Shown here piece by piece: positions 16,401 to 19,071 of a stretch of DNA of 19,071 bases (position 1 is its first letter; every line of letters starts with the position of its first letter). The position numbers and the translations under genes were made by a program. This stretch comes from Promethearchaeota archaeon (GTDB lineage: Archaea > Asgardarchaeota > Lokiarchaeia > Sigynarchaeales > SOKP01). Below the pieces are notes generated by a model. It had not been told where the DNA came from, made no database searches, and worked only from the letters and a program-made list of their open reading frames with translations. Location: assembly GCA_019894875.1 (NCBI GenBank), contig JAGXNR010000047.1:1-19071 (forward strand), read 5' to 3'.

Positions 16401-17196
16401 TTTCATATTCCTGTTTATTGAAAAAGAGATTTGCTTCTCTCAGCATCGCATCAACATATAGTTTTTTAAAGTTTTTTGATTTCTGATTGTCGATCTCCTC
16501 TAAAATATTACTAGCTTCTAAATACAAGTTAATTTTTGAAAAAAGATAAGCAGCTTGGTCTGATATAATATAATACTCTTCTTTGTTGTAGATTTCTGCT
16601 ATTTGCGCGGCTTTTCTTACAGCTTGAGCAGCATAATAATAATTCTTTTCTTCAAAATAGATATTAGCCATTTGAATAAAGATTGGAAACCTCATCCAGG
16701 CATTTTCGATATTTAAAGGTGTATCCCCTTTGATCATTGCTAAACAGAGAGATTGAAGAGCTTGGTGAAATTCATGAGGGAATAAGTTCACAAAAGCTTC
16801 TAGACTAGGATAATTGACCCAGACATCTGCTAATAACTCATTCACAGATAATGGAAGAACTCCATTTTGATCGTAAAATATAACAATCGTGGGAATATCC
16901 CTTTTTAATGAAAAAATGTCTGGAAGAACCATCTTAAATAATTCAGATTCTTCTTCTTTTAAAGGATTCAAGAAGTAAATAATACCGTCTACAATTGGTA
17001 TTATCTCGTCTAAATCAGCAGATATACTTGTAATCGCATCAATTTCTAGATCACAAATATCTTCTAACACTTTTATTTCTTTGTACCATTCAAAATATGT
17101 TTCTTTATCTTCCCCAGGCTCACCAAAAGCTCTGGAAATGTAAAAGTGAATAATCTCCGGGTCGCCAAGAACTAACGTTTTTAGGAAAAAAGGCAT
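13471..17196 (-). CDS. Giant alpha-solenoid (TPR-like) protein with degenerate GTPase-like N-terminus
   Basis: This 1241-residue protein is not one I can name. Residues 1-155 look like a small-GTPase fold that has lost its motifs. KTLVLGDPEIIHF takes the place of the P-loop but lacks GK(S/T), VDGIIYFLNP and IPTIVIFYDQNG fit strands 4 and 5, and an amphipathic helix ends the domain. From ~165 to ~560 are TPR/SNAP-like helical pairs, such as ANIYFEEKNYYYAAQAVRKA (177-196), REANLFFNKQEYETAAVQYE (253-272) and a pair at 334-358. A charged coiled-coil stretch covers ~700-760. The last third is three copies of a ~135-residue module. No membrane segment or signal peptide is seen, so it is probably a cytoplasmic scaffold or coat-like protein. 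TATA-like sequence at 17229-17242 suits the ATG at 17196. Confidence 0.85.
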   Translation of the reverse strand: MPFFLKTLVLGDPEIIHFYISRAFGEPGEDKETYFEWYKEIKVLEDICDLEIDAITSISADLDEIIPIVDGIIYFLNPLKEEESELFKMVLPDIFSLKRDIPTIVIFYDQNGVLPLSVNELLADVWVNYPSLEAFVNLFPHEFHQALQSLCLAMIKGDTPLNIENAWMRFPIFIQMANIYFEEKNYYYAAQAVRKAAQIAEIYNKEEYYIISDQAAYLFSKINLYLEASNILEEIDNQKSKNFKKLYVDAMLREANLFFNKQEYETAAVQYERAGQWASIELLERELVSEAFKLAINSWISACQVDKAFKILDNLPHEESQNILKRISEKIGAAAEFLVEIEKFELAREQLYLAINKYQREALSDELLYLTNKLTDVLIQIFKIQTKTSEIYAAKYTYDEIENMWDSYKVKKTDLDSILKVLINSFLEKNNFEIAAILINKLNSLMVKQDLSKISANLEDKYKDSIKKEIEEYIKKGEEILAGFVKAELEIITQMNKKKIEEANAFVTQKKHLKAGTHLLNHANHLKKIGKEDIRDQILTKSLDLFLEGEIFEEFFITFSSLSKDMKGKYLIRIFQNLLDKLKDIEKLEDYERIEKILEDSSRIYRNQLLYDESKEISLIFIKNIKNEALAILKDEENTLGIKRADELIKKATNILSSYLDKGERAQVNFDKIYKKISELYIELDDLHSAQTYNDRIENKAYNTEIHKKIAKLEAEKSEKRTKKAEESREGEELKESLSIIKNKAREALLDQENEKKERKALKRAYFQEGLNHLKTDEFEKSIDAYKRTISRLNTIKKYNLAGVSLAIVGLLLIKENRFEEIREILEKTKEELSGLGKFFSKTFPVTLIEYIIQVRKFQNEDKLIEAISFIENLPLFEEELKLLSDYLGEDYKEERKREPIEKIILHKEETKTEIRKIIDGIKKEKQEISKRRLMKNQYWKFALEEIEKDKMISASNSYFEVIPKLVNKKLFKGASISLIMGTLVLLNEKKEKLAKETFEQYLKENDQDLKPLPEIKIMEYLFSAIENEDVELKGLIIEALLEKLIIFDTESKILENLLGEKVSEEETKGLLSREEKGELSKIQMGIDQNFSKIQSNMGDVRREKNEFFIKRKAMKRRYYEEILNILKTQKLKEAASKYYDLAITLSKRKDIRTSSLLILLHGLCLLKEEESYTVVKKNIDEFLNSLGINKKLVKDTFSIMLIMFIIDVKIYSLDKYMPKIKGMLEILPLFEEEEQLIDIQ
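13474..14925 (-). repeat. Three tandem ~135-residue modules in the solenoid protein
   Basis: In the solenoid protein, residues ~758-892 (14521-14925), 930-1064 (14005-14409) and 1110-1241 (13474-13869) align end to end. Each starts with a basic K-R/K-x-L/M-K-x-x-Y-(Y/F/W) block: ALKRAYF, LMKNQYW and AMKRRYY. An A-x-x-x-Y-x-x-x-I helix follows, then a hydrophobic helix ending L-x-L-(L/I)-x-E. Each closes with a LPLFEEE-type motif: LPLFEEELKLL, LIIFDTESKIL and LPLFEEEEQLI. Charged coiled-coil linkers separate the modules, with spacing of 173 and 180 residues. Copies are diverged, so the triplication is old. The third stops just short of the LGE that ends the first two. Confidence 0.75.
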
Positions 17197-17380
17197 TTTA
17201 GTTTAGGGTTTTTTTTAGGGTCTATTGTTTTATTTATTTTTCTTATTTTTTAATATTAAACACATAAAATTAATAGTATAAAACTTATGAAATTATTTTA
17301 AAAGAATAGAACTCTTTTTATAGTAATTAATTCAGTTTTGGAATTTATATTTTTGTTTTGAACCATTTGGAGATTAGACA
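17197..17380. promoter_or_regulatory. Divergent promoter region between solenoid gene and first paralogue
   Basis: On the minus strand GAAAAATAAATAAAA (about 17228-17242) forms a BRE/TATA candidate 32-46 nt before the solenoid ATG. This spacing resembles that at acs. On the plus strand TTTTTATAG (about 17315-17322) lies about 60 nt before the TTG start of the next gene, leaving room for a leader that holds its GGAG site. Nothing else is visible apart from T-rich tracts. Confidence 0.4.
17369..17372 (+). promoter_or_regulatory. Ribosome binding site supporting a TTG start
   Basis: GGAG lies 8 nt before the TTG at 17381. It is one of very few convincing Shine-Dalgarno sites in this window. With the N-terminal alignment to the downstream paralogue, it fixes TTG as the start. 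Confidence 0.6.
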
Positions 17381-18046
17381 TTGGATTATTTAGAAAGAAA
17401 TTATCATTTTGTAAAAGAGAGAATGATTCAGCAGATGGAAAATTCAATTGTGCTTGGGAGAAAACTAATTGACACAGCTTTGGACACAGGCATTTTGAAT
17501 CTAATTGTTCGTCCACTTGTCAAGATTTTCTATGATAACTGGGCACAAAATGATGCAAGAGGAAATACCCTTAAACAAATTAACCTGACATTAGATGCGG
17601 GTATTGAATTATTGAAGAATGGAACTACTGATGACAATTTTAACAGGATTGTTAATGAAAGCTTGCCAAAATACATTGAAGCAGATCAAACATCGCTACA
17701 ATGCCGTAAACAGCATAAAAATTATGTTAGGATAATAGAAGTAGCAGAAGAAACGTTTAGAAATTATTTAAAAGAAGTAGTAAAGCTTCTAGCAGTAAAG
17801 GATGATGTAGATGATTATGGTGATTTATGCCGAGTTGCTTTTAAATCGAAAGAAGTTGCTGAGGTAAATTTGATGAAACAATTAAAGTATACTGAGAGAG
17901 GAATTAAAGTAGTTGAAGAGGATATCTCTCTTCTTAAGATCCCAATCGCAAAGAGGATCATCGTGAAAGCTCTAAGGAAAGGTTTTGAAGAGACTAAGAG
18001 AGAATTTATTAAAGGACTCAATGATACCTATAACAATAAAATGTGA
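17381..18046 (+). CDS. Uncharacterised helical protein, first of a tandem paralogous pair
   Basis: This 221-residue protein belongs to no family I recognise. It is rich in predicted helix, has no signal peptide and no clear membrane span. It aligns over its whole length, with a single one-residue gap, to the next gene, nearly half the residues being identical. Shared blocks are ERNY (5-8), GILN-x-IVRP (37-45), DAR-x-x-TL-x-QIN (58-68), DQT-x-x-QC-x-K-x-H-x-NY (102-114) and KIP-x-AK-x-II-x-K-x-LRKGFE (about 186-204). The conserved Cys and His in the fourth block might bind metal or be catalytic, but there are too few ligands to claim a zinc site. The start is TTG, supported by GGAG 8 nt upstream and by alignment to the ATG of the paralogue. 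Confidence 0.8.
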   Translation: MDYLERNYHFVKERMIQQMENSIVLGRKLIDTALDTGILNLIVRPLVKIFYDNWAQNDARGNTLKQINLTLDAGIELLKNGTTDDNFNRIVNESLPKYIEADQTSLQCRKQHKNYVRIIEVAEETFRNYLKEVVKLLAVKDDVDDYGDLCRVAFKSKEVAEVNLMKQLKYTERGIKVVEEDISLLKIPIAKRIIVKALRKGFEETKREFIKGLNDTYNNKM

Positions 18047-18246
18047 AAATTAATTATCTAAATATTGGTTTTAACTATTAAAAAAGGATAATATTAGCTT
18101 CTCTTTTCCTAAATTTATTAGTTAGTCTCTTTGTCGTTATTGGTTTTTTAAATCGCTGAATGAAACTTACAATCAGAAATAGTTAAAAATTAAACTAATA
18201 AAAAATTCTATCAATTATTCGTGAATGATTTTTGGGATATATTAAT
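18047..18246 (+). other. Intergenic region between the two paralogues
   Basis: These 200 AT-rich bases hold no credible gene or RNA. The gap is long enough for the second paralogue to have its own promoter, but no TATA element stands out. No sequence similarity to the region upstream of the first paralogue was seen by eye. Confidence 0.4.
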
Positions 18247-18921
18247 ATGGGTAACATAGAGAGAAACTATAGTATCTTGGAGAAACATTTGATTAACCAA
18301 ATGGAAATATCTCTTAATTATGGTCATAGTCTTATTGAAAGTGAATTAGACGCAGGGATTCTTAATGTAATCGTCCGTCCGATTGTAAAATCTTTTTATA
18401 AATACTGGTCTGATAAAGATGCTCGTGTAGGAACATTGGAACAAATAAATTTATCGCTAAATTCTGCTAGGGTATTGGTTACAAATGGGGAATTATCAGA
18501 AGAACAATTTGATAATATTATTAATATAAATTTTCCAAAATATCTAGAGAATGATCAAACCGATCGTCAGTGTAAGAAGGATCACCGTAATTATAAAACA
18601 TTAAAGGATGTATCAAAAAAATTATTTACATCACAGGTGGAAGGATGTATACTATTTTTGAAGGTTAAAGAAGATATTAAAGATTATGCGGATTTATCAA
18701 GGGCAGCATTTAAAACAAGGGAAGATGCATATCAAGCTTTGATACGCCAGTTGGATTATAATGAAGAGGGAATACAAGTGGTTGAGAAAGACGACAGCAT
18801 CCTGAAGATACCGAAAATCGCGAAGAAAATCATTTTAAAAATCCTCAGAAAGGGTTTCGAGTTAACTAAAACACAGTTAATTGAAGAACTTGATGAAATT
18901 TATAATAATATGAATTTGTAA
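18247..18921 (+). CDS. Uncharacterised helical protein, second of the paralogous pair
   Basis: This 224-residue protein is the full-length paralogue of the gene at 17381-18046. The ATG at 18247 is chosen over an in-frame TTG at 18232 because MGNIERNY then aligns exactly with MDYLERNY of the first copy. The same blocks are kept: GILNVIVRP, DAR-x-x-TLEQIN, DQTDRQCKKDHRNY and KIPKIAKKIILKILRKGFE. The last segment is a basic amphipathic helix that could touch a membrane, nucleic acid or a partner protein. Divergence between the copies is spread evenly, which suggests both are maintained as functional genes and could form a heteromer. No function can be assigned. Confidence 0.8.
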   Translation: MGNIERNYSILEKHLINQMEISLNYGHSLIESELDAGILNVIVRPIVKSFYKYWSDKDARVGTLEQINLSLNSARVLVTNGELSEEQFDNIININFPKYLENDQTDRQCKKDHRNYKTLKDVSKKLFTSQVEGCILFLKVKEDIKDYADLSRAAFKTREDAYQALIRQLDYNEEGIQVVEKDDSILKIPKIAKKIILKILRKGFELTKTQLIEELDEIYNNMNL

Positions 18922-19071
18922 ATGTGATTATAATTTGTAGATATACATAATCTTTATCAATATCATAAATGATTTATGTTTATATCATTTATAAATGCTA
19001 GAATTATTCTCATAAAGCATAATAATGATAATATTATTATTAATAATAATACTTTAATAACAATATCAAGT
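18922..19071. other. AT-rich tail with short palindromes
   Basis: No gene is visible. Two perfect palindromes lie close together: CATAAAT-g-ATTTATG (18964-18978) and CATTTATAAATG (18986-18997), followed by a run of ATAATATTATTATT-type repeats. They could be a terminator for the preceding gene or a protein-binding site, or chance in very AT-rich DNA. Confidence 0.35.

Noticed and set aside
17203..17220. Two TTTAGGG-like units resembling telomere repeats
   Set aside because: There are only two imperfect units in a T-rich leader of an archaeal-type chromosome region; chance is sufficient.
18232..18246. TTG at 18232 as the start of the second paralogue
   Set aside because: The ATG at 18247 aligns exactly with the first residue of the first paralogue, and the five extra codons have no counterpart.
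1..19071. CRISPR arrays, tRNA genes, insertion sequences or attachment sites
   Set aside because: No regularly spaced direct repeats, cloverleaf-like GC-rich segments, transposase motifs or terminal inverted repeats were seen by reading; covariance-model searches were not possible.

Overview
The window looks like chromosomal DNA from an Asgard archaeon, probably a Lokiarchaeia-type lineage; this is inferred from gene content. It is AT-rich, roughly two thirds A+T by eye. It carries an archaeal transcription factor B, and a Ras-superfamily GTPase whose motifs mix Arf and Rag features. A very large helical-repeat protein follows, with what looks like a degenerate GTPase fold at its N-terminus. 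Most genes lack a clear Shine-Dalgarno site; TATA/BRE-like sequences lie about 30-45 nt before several starts, as in archaea with short leaders. No rRNA, tRNA, CRISPR array, transposase or integrase was seen, and no stretch above 300 bases lacks a gene.

Left part (1-7353), all on the minus strand. First come the two half-transporters of a heterodimeric ABC exporter; one runs off the left edge. Their sequence asymmetry (Asp for the catalytic Glu in one, a changed signature in the other) fits one degenerate and one active ATP site. Next are a serine beta-lactamase-fold hydrolase, a broken 3' stub of a second acetyl-CoA synthetase gene, a small cupin, and an intact AMP-forming acetyl-CoA synthetase (acs).

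Middle part (7544-11074), on the plus strand. Divergent from acs is a fusion of an acetyl-CoA hydrolase/CoA-transferase domain with a GNAT acetyltransferase domain. The expected catalytic Glu of the transferase domain is replaced by His, so the protein may regulate acetyl-CoA synthetase rather than turn over acyl-CoA. A PHP-type phosphoesterase and a PAP2 membrane phosphatase follow as a tight pair.

Right part (11071-18921) is the least ordinary. It holds the Arf/Rag-like GTPase with long extra N- and C-terminal regions, and TFB divergent from it. Next is the 1241-residue pseudo-GTPase/alpha-solenoid protein, whose C-terminal third is three tandem copies of a module of about 135 residues. Two tandem paralogous genes of an unrecognised, probably helical family come last. 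The GTPase, solenoid and helical paralogues could belong to one membrane- or scaffold-related system; that link rests only on proximity and domain type.
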